Assembly (NCBI RefSeq): GCF_029203305.1
Contig: NC_089465.1
Location: forward strand, 248,001-312,000
Origin: Yamadazyma tenuis
Lineage: Eukaryota; Ascomycota; Pichiomycetes; Serinales; Debaryomycetaceae
Reading direction: 5' to 3'
Length of the DNA stretch: 64,000 nt
Shown here: one piece after another, positions 1-10,265 of the stretch
Numbering within the stretch: the first letter of the stretch is position 1
Layout: each line of letters opens with the position of its first letter
Translations under genes and position numbers: made by a program
Notes under the pieces: generated by a model
The model's input: only the letters and a program-made list of their open reading frames with translations
What the model was told of the DNA's origin: nothing
Database searches by the model: none

Positions 1-2943
1 TCTCTTTCTTTGCTCAACATTCAAACCTTCACCAGCAACACCAACAACTGCATCAGCGTAACTCTCCATTTCCAACAACTTAATGATGTATTCCACATAA
101 TTATCCTTCTCTGCTTTTGAAACAGAATCAGGTTGTCTCAAGTAAGCTGAAAATCTCAAGGATTCTTTGACAGTGGCAGTTTCCAAATGTAAATCTTGTT
201 GTTGAACATACCCGATAGATCTTTGGAAAGAAGAATCTAATTCGTGACCATTCACCATTCTGGTTCCATTTGTGATCTTTCCTACGGTCAATCTCTCACT
301 CAAAGCATTTAACAATGTAGTCTTACCAGCACCTGAAGCACCCATCAATGCAGTTACTTGTCCAGGTTTGACCCATCCATCAACTCCATTCAAGATGGTT
401 CTAGTTTCTTTCTTGATATCGATTTCGTAAGTCAAATGTCTCCAGTGGAAAATGTTTTCATTCTTGGCGATGAACTTTTCATCCAAGCTTTCATCGCTGT
501 TTGAAGCCTCAAAAGCAGTATTTTTTTCACTGCCACCAGATTCAATATCGTTAACAGCCTTCAATTTTCTCAACTTACTTCTTTGGAACAATAATATTTC
601 ACCCTTTTGTCTAGCACCTTTATTGTACTCACAAAGAACAAGGTAAGAACCTAAGAAGAAAAGAAGGAAAATGATGTTGATACCGAAATTTCTCCAGGCA
701 TGACCCCACTCATATTGGTAAGATTCGTAAATATACCTATCACCGTTAACATATTTAGCACCAAGTTCAGCACCAACGACACTACAAGCGATGGAAGTTC
801 CATTGGTAGGGTATCCAGGGCCACTTGGAGTATAACCATCACACTTATACTCTCTTCCATGAAACTCATTAGCAATCAAAGATTCAAAAGTATAAGAAAT
901 AGGATCCAAATACTTTATCCACTTTGACCATCCAAGCATATTAGGATAGGGAATAACAAACCCAGTATAAATAACAAGAATCAACAACATGACACCTGCA
1001 GGAGTCATAGCTTGAGATAAGGTCTTAGTGGCAGCACCCAAAGTTCTGAAAATATGAGACATGGTTAAGGTTGCACTGAACCCCATCAAGATGAAAAAGA
1101 AGAAAGCTCCGGGTTGTCTCTTCAAATTACACATAAAGTAGATCACCAAGTTGAAGGCAACACTCGAGATAAGCTTGGCAGGAAGTTCAAAAAGAATAGA
1201 CGCAAATGCATCAGCTGAGGGGTGATACAAAGCGTATGTCTTATGTTTCTCCACAATAGGTCTAGCCTCGTACAAACTGAAGACTTCCAAAATGGAAGAA
1301 AAGGCATTAACCAACGTGGCAAAAAAAAGAATTGCAGTTCTGTAGTAAAATGACGAAGTTACAGCTGGTAAATTGTAAAAAACCGATGAAATAATCAAGG
1401 ACATGATAACATTACCTACAACTTGGAAAATACTAATGGAAGGATTACCAACAAACCGCAAGTAATTTCTATGGAAAATGTATTTCACTTGCATACCATA
1501 CGAGACTGTGTATGGAGAACCAGGTCTGGCTGACTTGGCCTGTCTGGCACGATGCATTGCTTGGAATTCACTTTTGTGGTCTTTCTTTTCTATTAAGTAC
1601 TGATCGATCTCAGTAAGCAAATCGGCTCTTTGGGGAGAGGCACGCCAGTAATCATAAAATTCCTTTGGCGTCACAGGAACCTTTCCTTCAAAGCCTGACA
1701 TGGTGACTCTTTCCGCAGGACTAGTGATGGACGTCAAATAATCAGCAGTAGTCTGACGAGCAGGACATTCGAATCCCATATCAAGGAAATACTGTTTGGC
1801 AGTACGAGCACTTCCAAAGTAGATTTCATAACCTTCATACAACAAAAGCACCTTATCAAAACAATCGTAAGCATCTTGAGAACACTGATAGATAGCAATT
1901 AAAGGAGTAATCTTTTGAATTTTGGCTGAAGTCTGAAGAGCTCTAACAAATTCCAAGGCAGTAGCGGAATCTAATCCTCTGGTGGAATTATCCCAACATT
2001 GAACTTTACTCTGGGACAAAGCAGCTTCTGCAATGGAAACACGCTTTCTTTCACCACCAGAGACTCCCCGAATAAAATCATTACCAACATGAGAGTTTTT
2101 GGTATGTAACAACCCATAGGTGGCCATGACCATATCAGCCATATGTTCAGCGTACTGTTCACGGGTTACACCCAAAGGTCTGTTTTGAGGTGTTCTCATA
2201 GTAGAAGCGAACTTCAAGGTTTCACCAACTGTCAAGAGCGGGAAATGGTTTTCGGTCTCAGAACAGTAAACAATTTCTCCCGCATAATGTTTATCCATTT
2301 CCTTTGGCAGAATCCCATCATAACTAATGAGGGATTCTTTGGCAATCTTAAACCCATAAGTTTGTACCGCCACCGTCTTTAAGAATGTGGAACATCCAGC
2401 ACCCGGACGTCCCAACACAACCGTCAATTCACCAGGACGAATCAAACCTTCCATGGGCTTCAAAATATCAAACATGTTCTTCAGGTCATCAGAATTAATC
2501 TTCCTTATGGTTTGAGTGCATATTTTCATCAACCCATTAAGAAAGTTACTTTGATAATCCATGTCTGTTGCCGACCCATAACATCTTAAATCCTTAAAAG
2601 CCACTCCCAACAGCGAAGGCTTGTAATAATCTTCATCAGTTTCAATCAACTTTCTCATGTTTTTTACCCACAACTTGGAGTCAAATGAGTCACTGTTAGG
2701 GTCTAAACGAGGGTCTATTTCCCCCTCTGATATACCAAATGTACTAATTCCTGGAGCATCCAGCATGGAAGTTAAAGTTCTGGTGAGACCAAGATCCTTG
2801 TCATTGCCACTTGTACGGCTGAAACGACGAGCAAGGTGCTGGATATTTGACTGAACTTCAGTAGAGAATCCATTGTAGAGTTCTGTTTTCAGTACACTAC
2901 TTAGAGAGCCAGTGTCGGCTTTCTCAAGCTGATCGGAATCCAT
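1..2943 (-). CDS. PDR/CDR-type ABC multidrug transporter, 3' end cut by window edge
   Basis: Full-size ABC exporter of the fungal PDR family (Cdr1/Pdr5 type), a plasma-membrane pump for azoles and other hydrophobic compounds. The reading frame is open for 981 codons and leaves the window on the left. Order seen: N-terminal domain; NBD1 with Walker A GRPGAGCST (178-186, Cys replacing the usual Lys, normal for PDR NBD1), signature VSGGERKR and degenerate Walker B with WDN; a first membrane domain; then NBD2 Walker A GASGAGKTT with Lys874. The frame stops just after LNVEQRKR, ahead of the NBD2 Walker B. Cdr1 relatives are about 1500 residues, so roughly 500 residues (end of NBD2 and second membrane domain) are missing because of the window edge, not because of a mutation. 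The ATG at 2943 is followed by a typical CDR N terminus. Only about 170 bp separate it from the upstream gene. Family certain; the exact CDR paralogue is not determinable. Confidence 0.95.
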   Translation of the reverse strand, partial: MDSDQLEKADTGSLSSVLKTELYNGFSTEVQSNIQHLARRFSRTSGNDKDLGLTRTLTSMLDAPGISTFGISEGEIDPRLDPNSDSFDSKLWVKNMRKLIETDEDYYKPSLLGVAFKDLRCYGSATDMDYQSNFLNGLMKICTQTIRKINSDDLKNMFDILKPMEGLIRPGELTVVLGRPGAGCSTFLKTVAVQTYGFKIAKESLISYDGILPKEMDKHYAGEIVYCSETENHFPLLTVGETLKFASTMRTPQNRPLGVTREQYAEHMADMVMATYGLLHTKNSHVGNDFIRGVSGGERKRVSIAEAALSQSKVQCWDNSTRGLDSATALEFVRALQTSAKIQKITPLIAIYQCSQDAYDCFDKVLLLYEGYEIYFGSARTAKQYFLDMGFECPARQTTADYLTSITSPAERVTMSGFEGKVPVTPKEFYDYWRASPQRADLLTEIDQYLIEKKDHKSEFQAMHRARQAKSARPGSPYTVSYGMQVKYIFHRNYLRFVGNPSISIFQVVGNVIMSLIISSVFYNLPAVTSSFYYRTAILFFATLVNAFSSILEVFSLYEARPIVEKHKTYALYHPSADAFASILFELPAKLISSVAFNLVIYFMCNLKRQPGAFFFFILMGFSATLTMSHIFRTLGAATKTLSQAMTPAGVMLLILVIYTGFVIPYPNMLGWSKWIKYLDPISYTFESLIANEFHGREYKCDGYTPSGPGYPTNGTSIACSVVGAELGAKYVNGDRYIYESYQYEWGHAWRNFGINIIFLLFFLGSYLVLCEYNKGARQKGEILLFQRSKLRKLKAVNDIESGGSEKNTAFEASNSDESLDEKFIAKNENIFHWRHLTYEIDIKKETRTILNGVDGWVKPGQVTALMGASGAGKTTLLNALSERLTVGKITNGTRMVNGHELDSSFQRSIGYVQQQDLHLETATVKESLRFSAYLRQPDSVSKAEKDNYVEYIIKLLEMESYADAVVGVAGEGLNVEQRKR

Positions 2944-3086
2944 GTTGACAAAATAAACAAAATGTGCTTCTCAGCGGGCCTGGCTGCTCTTAAATAGAAA
3001 CGGCTGGCGGAAAGCTCAAACCCCACCCGAACCGATAAACCAAAATGCGGGAGAGGACCAAAGCCCCGAAAAAGGCGAAGTCTCCG

Positions 3087-3118
3087 GTGTAACTCAGGGA
3101 CCGTCTGCGTAACTCAGA
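3087..3118. repeat. Short direct repeat upstream of the CDR pump
   Basis: GTAACTCAG occurs twice about 20 bp apart in the 170-bp promoter of the ABC transporter, overlapping the 3' end of the preceding gene. It might be a regulator site. I do not recognise a match to the known drug-response element. Confidence 0.3.
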
Positions 3119-3821
3119 GATTGCGGTGGATGCACTCTATTACCATTCTCAAAGTATCATCCGTCTCCGTTTCCGTCTGGAAAACGGAGACTCTCACTTT
3201 TCCGTCTCTAGCAACCATGAAACTGCGACTAAGGAATTTACTTAATTCAAGGTTGGTCAACTGCAAAGTGGTACATCGTTGTATAAATTTGTAAAGTGAC
3301 GCTGGGAACTCGGTTACAAATCGTTGCACGTCTTCAACAGGAATGTTGATGGAAATATCAGTGAGACTTTTAGAAGGAGCCTTGTACACGAGTTCGATAT
3401 TTCCTAGTCGCGCGGCGGTGGATCGTGGGCCCGCGGTGCGACACATTTGATCCATCACATCTTGCACTAGTGATGTGACGTGTATTTTAGTAGGTACTAA
3501 AACACAGCCACTGGCATGTTCCAAATACTGGATGAGCACCGGCACCACGGGCGAGCTGATGAGCACGATCGGGGTGTCGTGGTGGGAAATGACGATAGTG
3601 GACGTGACGGCTCGAAGCGAGTCGATACTGATTGTTTGGAGGCTGTTGGCGGTGGAAAAAGCGATCGATGTGTTTTCGGCGATAGTAGACCGTTCGAGCT
3701 CATTATTGTGCGTGAGGGACGCGTACGTTGCGACAGCGTCGATAAGGCTCTGTTTGTGGTCATCCGAGAGCGCACATGTGCCGCTCGCTCTGTATACTTT
3801 GTAAATGGTATTTGCGATCAT
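3114..3821 (-). CDS. Probable CENP-L/Iml3-family inner kinetochore protein
   Basis: A 235-residue protein resembling CENP-L (yeast Iml3, fission yeast Fta1), which pairs with CENP-N/Chl4 in the constitutive centromere-associated network. Seen in sequence: a central segment with a conserved pattern around VLIQYLEHASGCVLVPTKI; a segment SLTDISINIPVEDVQRF that parallels the CENP-L S-x-DISF-x-I-x-PED pattern; and a C-terminal stretch with ARDGKVRV, like the CENP-L DGK(I/V)K(I/V) element. Length agrees with Iml3 (about 245). The ATG at 3821 is preferred because homology-like sequence starts there (IANTIYKVYRASG, similar to the CENP-L N terminus). The frame is open upstream to an ATG at 4022, but that extension looks like non-coding sequence. 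The call rests on remembered family patterns, not an alignment; divergence is high, as is usual for kinetochore proteins. Confidence 0.55.
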   Translation of the reverse strand: MIANTIYKVYRASGTCALSDDHKQSLIDAVATYASLTHNNELERSTIAENTSIAFSTANSLQTISIDSLRAVTSTIVISHHDTPIVLISSPVVPVLIQYLEHASGCVLVPTKIHVTSLVQDVMDQMCRTAGPRSTAARLGNIELVYKAPSKSLTDISINIPVEDVQRFVTEFPASLYKFIQRCTTLQLTNLELSKFLSRSFMVARDGKVRVSVFQTETETDDTLRMVIECIHRNL

Positions 3822-4135
3822 TATTGATTTTGAGTCGCGCGGTGCGCGCGCTGAAGAAGAGGTGAGCGAAATGGATGGGGCCGATAGAAAATGAGTGAAG
3901 AGCAAGCCTACTTGGTGGTAAAGAGAAATTGACCTCACATCAAAGATGTTTGTAATATTACAAATCACTATTCGAAGCATTGAGTTATTTAGATGAGGCA
4001 TTGAATTAAATAGATGAATCATTCATTGGTACGCAATTTGCGTTTGGCTAAACCCATATTGGTTACACCATCTTGGCTAAACACCATATATACTTATCGT
4101 ATCTTCACTCACAATTTTGAGTGGTCCACGGATAG
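3822..4135. other. Intergenic region between TDH3 and the CENP-L-like gene
   Basis: 314 bp between two minus-strand genes. It should hold the TDH3 terminator and the CENP-L-like promoter. A GC-rich GCGCGCGGTGCGCGCGC-like patch lies near 3835-3851. No RNA gene or repeat seen. Confidence 0.5.
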
Positions 4136-5158
<1,023 letters not shown>

Positions 5159-5242
5159 TTAAAGTTAAATCAAAAGATATTTCAATTCAATTGTGAAGAA
5201 AAGAGAAAAGGGAAAAAAAATCGCCAAGGGCAATTTCACAGG

Positions 5243-5252
5243 TTTATATAAA
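5243..5252 (-). promoter_or_regulatory. TATA box of the GAPDH gene
   Basis: TTTATATAAA on the minus strand about 100 bp before the ATG, with purine-rich sequence between it and the start. Typical of highly expressed yeast genes. Confidence 0.7.
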
Positions 5253-5644
5253 TTTTGTCCAACGGATGAAAGGTATCCATGAATTGGGGGTTTTGGACCG
5301 CGCACGCCGCGCGCTCGCTTTTGGCACCATATTACAGGTCAACTCCGAAACTCCGAGGAACTACTGTGGTTGTAGCCTACACGGTAAAAGGGTGGTGACC
5401 GAGTTGATGGTGTCAGCGTCCTGAAGATATGACTCTTATGTCATCATCAGACACTAGCCTGCACCGCGATTTGTCAGCATTCACGGGAAAATGTGGACCC
5501 TGCACGTGATGAGTGCCGCAAGCCGTTTGCACACAACCTTGTGAGTAACTAGTGACCAAATGGCGGATGTCGAAATTGCGGGTTTTAGGGACAATTGGTG
5601 GGATGGCAGTGGAGCGTGCAGGTTAGCGACAAGTGTGGGGGCGA

Positions 5645-5750
5645 GCCGGGGTGACGAAGGACCCGGCCTCGGTGGTAGAATCCTGGAGATGCCGGGTGTC
5701 CGGGACCCGGGGTATGGCCGTGAGTGTAGCACCGCGCTAGCCACGCGGTG
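5645..5750. repeat. Cluster of three GC-rich inverted repeats
   Basis: Three potential hairpins lie within about 105 bp: GCCGGG (5645-5650) with CCCGGC (5662-5667); CCGGGT (5692-5697) with ACCCGG (5705-5710); CACCGCG (5730-5736) with CGCGGTG (5744-5750). They sit in a locally GC-rich island (about 5560-5780) inside an AT-richer spacer. No known RNA family recognised. Confidence 0.5.
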
Positions 5751-6391
5751 GTGCGAGTGCAACCCTGAAAATGGCTAAATTGTCAGACGCAGAAAACATT
5801 GAATTATATCTGGCAACGGCGTGGACAGACAGAATTGAGATCATCCTTCACAACTTTGCTGACGCTGTACGATGGATGACTAGCGGGATTTATATTGTTA
5901 CTGTGCGATCTGTATTTATCGATCTTCAAGACTTTATACAGGCAATCTATGTTCACTGACAGCATTAATATTAACAGGGCCAATGACTAATTCTTCTGTG
6001 TCTCAATTTATCTATAATGAAAACCTATACTAGTTGCAAAAGGTTTATCGATGTCTCTATTGGGAGCAGATTCGAAGCAAATTATTTGAGTATTTCTGAG
6101 ACAACTTCTTCAGTTGTCCTTGAATCTTTGGATGTAGCCTCTAGGTCATTGTGGTAGATAAGCCTTGTAAATCACTTGACATTGTTGATTTGTAACTATT
6201 TGATGTGGCGTAATAACCTCTTGATTTTCAAGTCACTGTGTAAGTGTGAACTGTTCAGACACGAAATGTCCAAATATTCTTCTTTGCCAGATCTGGTTTA
6301 CATTACAATTGCAACGAGCATGAGTAAATTTGGCAAATCTTATTATTTCTAACCAAAAATAATTCACCGTGTAACAAAGAACTATTTTTAA

Positions 6392-6595
6392 TCACTTTAA
6401 GGACAAGTATGCGGCCGCTGACACATATATTGGTTTGGATTTGGGCTCCAGTTTTGACTTGGACCTTGGGTTTGTGGATTTAATTTTGGCTGGGACACGC
6501 GGTATATCTGGCTTCAACGCAGCTGTGGTGCTCACAGATTGAGTGGTAGTAAGAGTCGAGTCTTTCGACCAGGTTTTTTTCAATCTGTTCAACAT
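6392..6595 (-). CDS. Possible small basic protein, 67 residues, unrecognised
   Basis: Open frame with a good start context (AAAAATG). Codon use is yeast-like (TTG for Leu, AGA for Arg, frequent AAC, ACC, TCC, CCA). The product is rich in Lys, Ser, Pro and Thr, with no membrane segment, cysteine pattern or known motif. It stands alone in a long spacer. It could equally be chance. Confidence 0.25.
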   Translation of the reverse strand: MLNRLKKTWSKDSTLTTTQSVSTTAALKPDIPRVPAKIKSTNPRSKSKLEPKSKPIYVSAAAYLSLK

Positions 6596-6632
6596 TTTTA
6601 TAGTGTTTATATTGTACAGCTATTCCACTGGA

Positions 6633-6699
6633 TTTATAGTACTCCACAATGGGCCATGACTCATTGGCTTTATAGTACTACACTATGGGTCATGACTCA
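6633..6699. repeat. Two copies of a 31-bp motif with TGACTCA sites
   Basis: 6633-6663 and 6669-6699 match at most positions with a 36-bp period. Both end in TGACTCA, the Gcn4/AP-1 binding sequence, and a third site in the opposite orientation (TGAGTCA) is at 6749-6755. Which gene they serve is unclear: GAPDH starts 1.5 kb away and the reductase ends nearby. Confidence 0.6.
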
Positions 6700-6887
6700 C
6701 GGTAGTTGGGTTGGTGTGCTCTTCGAATAATTTCTGTAAGCAGTGAAATGAGTCATTTAGGTTGATGTGCCTTTTCACTGCCTGTGAACAAGTGTGGATC
6801 TGATGTGCATTTCTCGGTCGTTTACTAGTATACCAAAGAATTAGTCACTTGACCTCTGCTGGATATCCGTCAAGTCGATAGGTCGAT

Positions 6888-6970
6888 CTTGTCCATCTAC
6901 TCAGATAAGTCTACTCGTCCAGCTACTCAGATAAGTCTACTTGTCCAGCTACTCAGATAAGTCTACTCGT
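6888..6970. repeat. 26-bp tandem repeat, three copies plus a partial
   Basis: Units begin at 6888, 6914 and 6940, each containing CTACTCAGATAAGTCTA, with a broken fourth start at 6966. Non-coding minisatellite near the 3' end of the reductase gene. Confidence 0.75.
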
Positions 6971-7057
6971 ATAATTCTACCAGTACACTAAACGCAAACA
7001 AATAAGAGTCGGAAACAAACCCTTAGAAACAATCAACATCTCAGACACCCCCCACAC

Positions 7058-7900
7058 TCACGGGGCGTCGGTACACTCCCAGTCAGTGGGTTCATACGCT
7101 TCCGGGTGGTCCAACTGCTTCATCTCCGCTGCCGTCAACTCAAATCCAAAAACATCCAAATTACCAGCTAACCTCTCTATGCGACCCGTTTTAGGCAATG
7201 GAAGATGCCCTTTTTGGAGCGACCACCGAATCAACACCTGTGCTGCACCAACGCCATATTTGTCCATCACCGATTTAACCTCCTGGGGAGGACTCGTCAA
7301 CTTGTACCCATGTGTCAACGGAGCGTATGCCTCCACCACGATGTCATGGGCCTGGCACCAATCGGCGATTTCAGTCCGCATGAGCCATGGACTAATTTCT
7401 ATCTGGTTGACCTGAGGATATATCCGCAACTGGTTCCAGTTCACCAACTGTTCGAGATGTCCAATGCCATAGTTCGACACACCGATGCTTTTGACCTTCC
7501 CGGCAATCACTGCATCTTCCATGGCTTTCCAGGTTTCCAATCGTTTGGTGGGACCACAGAGCGGTGAGTGGATTAAGAGAAGATCAATGTACTCCAAGGT
7601 GGCAACTTTGGCCAAGCAGTCGTCGATGGCGGCTGTGGCCTGTTTATACCCGCACTGGCTGTTCCACAACTTGGAGGTGTAGAATATGTCTTTACGGTGG
7701 TTTCCCTCTGCGAGCCACCTGGAGATACCTTGGCCCACTTCTGATTCGTTGTGGTACAACACGGCGGTATCGAAGTGGCGGTAACCGGCGTGGCAAGCCT
7801 GAAAGACGAGCTCTCCAGTGGTAGCTGCTGGGAGGTTATAGCATCCTAGGGCAATGGTGGGGATGGAGCTTCCATTTTGGAGGGTCCTTAGAGGAACCAT
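7058..7900 (-). CDS. Aldo/keto reductase, orthologue of yeast YJR096W
   Basis: NADPH-dependent aldo/keto reductase of 280 residues, acting on aldehydes, aldoses or alpha-keto compounds in the cytosol. The catalytic tetrad is visible: Asp44 and Tyr49 in RHFDTAVLY, Lys77 in YTSKLWN, His111 in LLLIHSP. The strand-6 and cofactor motifs SIGVSNYG and VNQIEISPW are present. The C terminus EPTDWECTDAP is nearly the same as the one I recall for S. cerevisiae YJR096W, and the length agrees (282). In S. cerevisiae this protein belongs to the xylose/arabinose reductase-like group. The gene is divergent from the Zn2Cys6 regulator at 8748, but 847 bp separate them, so a regulatory link is only a possibility. 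Confidence 0.93.
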   Translation of the reverse strand: MVPLRTLQNGSSIPTIALGCYNLPAATTGELVFQACHAGYRHFDTAVLYHNESEVGQGISRWLAEGNHRKDIFYTSKLWNSQCGYKQATAAIDDCLAKVATLEYIDLLLIHSPLCGPTKRLETWKAMEDAVIAGKVKSIGVSNYGIGHLEQLVNWNQLRIYPQVNQIEISPWLMRTEIADWCQAHDIVVEAYAPLTHGYKLTSPPQEVKSVMDKYGVGAAQVLIRWSLQKGHLPLPKTGRIERLAGNLDVFGFELTAAEMKQLDHPEAYEPTDWECTDAP

Positions 7901-8747
7901 GGAGTAATTTGAAATGGAGGTGGATAGTACTATAGGCGGACGATACGTGAAATGGACTTAACCGTATACGATTGATTTAATGAAGTTCTTTGGTGTCGAG
8001 ATTCAATTGACTGATTTATTCGGTGTCGGAGATTCAATTGACTGATTTCGGTCTCGGTTAGTTAAGACTCCACACTATCGGTAATTGAAAAAAAATGACC
8101 AGTCCTAAATGGAACAGACGGAACTCAAAATTCAATATCAGTATAATAAGACGCTGATCTTATTATCTCTAGCAGTAATCAAGTGTACGCTCCACAATTG
8201 CCCCAAGCACGGCTATCAGTTAATTTAAGAAGCAATTGGTGCGAATCAGGGGAACTAACTGCGGACAGCGGAGGACAAACCTTATTTAGTCATAACCATT
8301 TGGGTTGCGAAGGTGAGCGTGTAACTCGGTGATGCCCTAGGTGTATCATATACCTTGGTCTCTAATATCCCTTGGTTCTTTCACCTTTGTCCTGGCTGTA
8401 CCCCCACGGCCATAGTAACTGTTGCCGCTTGTGTTCTCTTGCGTAAGATCGTGGCCGGCTATCACGCGCGCTGATGCCGGGAAGTCGGCTTCTGATGACC
8501 AGCCGGAATATGTCGGGCTCATATACCAGCCTTTCAAAACGGCTCGGCACGGATACTCCGCCGTGGTACATATACCTTCTAATTCGTCTTGTAGTATATC
8601 TCCGACCAGTTCCTTCAGCTTCGCAAACGGCTTTTGTTTCTTAGGTATTGTTCTAGAAGCACGGCCAACTGAAGTTTCCCGCGCCAACTAATTTGTAATA
8701 ATTTAACCATTTGACAGTTTGGGGTTTCCATATATTCAATATTCTTC
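7901..8747. other. 847-bp divergent promoter region
   Basis: Separates the reductase (minus) and the Fcr1-like regulator (plus). It holds the 30-bp-period direct repeat. A minus-strand open frame (8346-8687) has no ATG until its middle and resembles no family I know; a decayed gene cannot be excluded. Confidence 0.5.
7992..8048. repeat. Direct repeat in the reductase upstream region
   Basis: GGTGTCGAGATTCAATTGAC (7992 onward) recurs at 8022 with one extra G. Each copy continues into TGATTT. The period is about 30 bp. It lies 90-150 bp upstream of the reductase start and could bear regulator sites. Confidence 0.6.
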
Positions 8748-10052
8748 ATGTATTCTAACATACCCTCCTCCCCGGACGACCAGCTGCACCACTCACTGCT
8801 GTCACTGCATCATCATTTGCAAAAGAAAAAGCGGGTCGGTAAGGCCTGTGACTCATGTCGTATCAAAAAGACCAAATGTGATGGGAAGAAACCCTGTAAC
8901 AAGTGCACACAAGACAACAAGATCTGTGTGTTCACCGAGAAAAAAAAGGTTCGTGATAAGTCACATCCAAGTGGCTACGTCGACTTGTTGGAGACTCGCT
9001 TGGATCTCTTGACCCAGGCATTTGATAAAGTCATTCGGCTAGCGGCCCCTCAGGTGGGCTTTTTAAACGAATTGGTGGAGTCAGCCGGTGCTGACGGTGA
9101 CCTGGTAGTACCAATCAACAAGGTGATTCATTATTTGATCACTGAGCAGGGTCTTTTGAAGAACTTACCGTTGGAATGGGAAAATGGTGCGTTGATAGCT
9201 GCAAATTTCAACCCCAACGATATTGAGTCTGCTTCCAGGAAATTTGCCAACCACAAAATGAACGTCCACCTGGAAGATACCCAACGCAGTCCCATAAAGG
9301 AAGAGCTTGATGATAACTTTGATGGAAATCTTGATGTTCAGGTTGATGTAGATGTTGATGTGGATAATAATCTTGATGACTTTAAGGACGAGTTTGACGA
9401 CCTCAATCACAACAATCTCAAGTTTGACCATTTGCTCAAAGGGTACTCGGGTGGTGGGTTTGTTTTGGCCAACTCAGCCACGTTGAACGACGGCATGTCG
9501 AACGACTTCAGCGACTTTGAAAGCGACTCCAACTCAGTGTACTCCCTGGCCCATCCCCCTGAATCATCATCCATTGGTCCCAGCGACACGGTGCTGCAAC
9601 CCATGAGTCCTAGCGTAAAGACCCCGTCGTTGTTTGGCACTAACGACTCGGGACTTTTCCACCACCCAAACGGCTCCTCTTCTTCGTTGACAAGCAATCA
9701 GCTTCACACACCTGCTAACCTTTCGCCCTCCAATACGGTGGATGGCCTTCCCACCTCACGGCCTGAGATGGTACGGCGGTCGTCGTCGATTGTCACGCGG
9801 TCCCGGTCCCCTTCGCACCAGAAGCTCAAGAGCATGGGTCATGTGCACAAGCCCATCTATTCTTCTACCCATCATTCTTCACATAATATGGCCTCACCGG
9901 GAAATGCCAGTCTTACTCACTCTAGGACCAATAGCTATACGGGTGATGCAAGTGCCAAATCGATTCTTTTGGACAATGACTTCTCTTTGCCGTCGGAGCT
10001 GATCAAGATGCTGGAATTGAGTTATGATGACAATATGTTGGGTGGCTTGTAA
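8748..10052 (+). CDS. Zn2Cys6 transcription factor, Fcr1-like
   Basis: Nuclear binuclear zinc-cluster regulator, 434 residues. Cysteines 34, 37, 44, 50, 53 and 60 form the cluster (starts ACDSCRIKKTKC). After it come a conserved linker (HPSGYVDLLETRLDLL, a likely short coiled coil to about residue 100) and a conserved block PINKVIHYLITEQGLLKNLP around 125-145. An Asp-rich acidic region (about 198-222) and long Ser/Pro-rich low-complexity sequence follow, with a conserved-looking C-terminal helix. The zinc cluster plus linker resembles C. albicans Fcr1, a regulator tied to azole susceptibility and CDR1 expression. That assignment is from memory, so no symbol is given. The start is the first ATG of the frame. 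Confidence 0.85.
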   Translation: MYSNIPSSPDDQLHHSLLSLHHHLQKKKRVGKACDSCRIKKTKCDGKKPCNKCTQDNKICVFTEKKKVRDKSHPSGYVDLLETRLDLLTQAFDKVIRLAAPQVGFLNELVESAGADGDLVVPINKVIHYLITEQGLLKNLPLEWENGALIAANFNPNDIESASRKFANHKMNVHLEDTQRSPIKEELDDNFDGNLDVQVDVDVDVDNNLDDFKDEFDDLNHNNLKFDHLLKGYSGGGFVLANSATLNDGMSNDFSDFESDSNSVYSLAHPPESSSIGPSDTVLQPMSPSVKTPSLFGTNDSGLFHHPNGSSSSLTSNQLHTPANLSPSNTVDGLPTSRPEMVRRSSSIVTRSRSPSHQKLKSMGHVHKPIYSSTHHSSHNMASPGNASLTHSRTNSYTGDASAKSILLDNDFSLPSELIKMLELSYDDNMLGGL

Positions 10053-10265
10053 TATAGGAATTGTTGGTCTGTTTGTATATTGGTAATTTATCGGTTTTCT
10101 AAACTTTTTTGCAGCCATCCGGCGCGCCACGCGTAGTAAATTATAAATCCGAAATATGTATTCTATAACCACAAAAAGAAGAAGATTAATTGAAAGTAAA
10201 CGCTATGAAAATTGATTGAAAAATGGCACGGGAGAAATTGTAAGGCTTTTAACTTTGTACGTTGC

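Noticed and set aside
1..2943. ABC transporter as a pseudogene because no stop was found
   Set aside because: The frame is intact and simply runs off the window after LNVEQRKR; no frameshift or internal stop is seen.
8346..8687. 113-codon minus-strand frame with charged N-terminal part
   Set aside because: No ATG until codon 55, an in-frame stop just upstream, no recognised family. A decayed gene is possible but unsupported.
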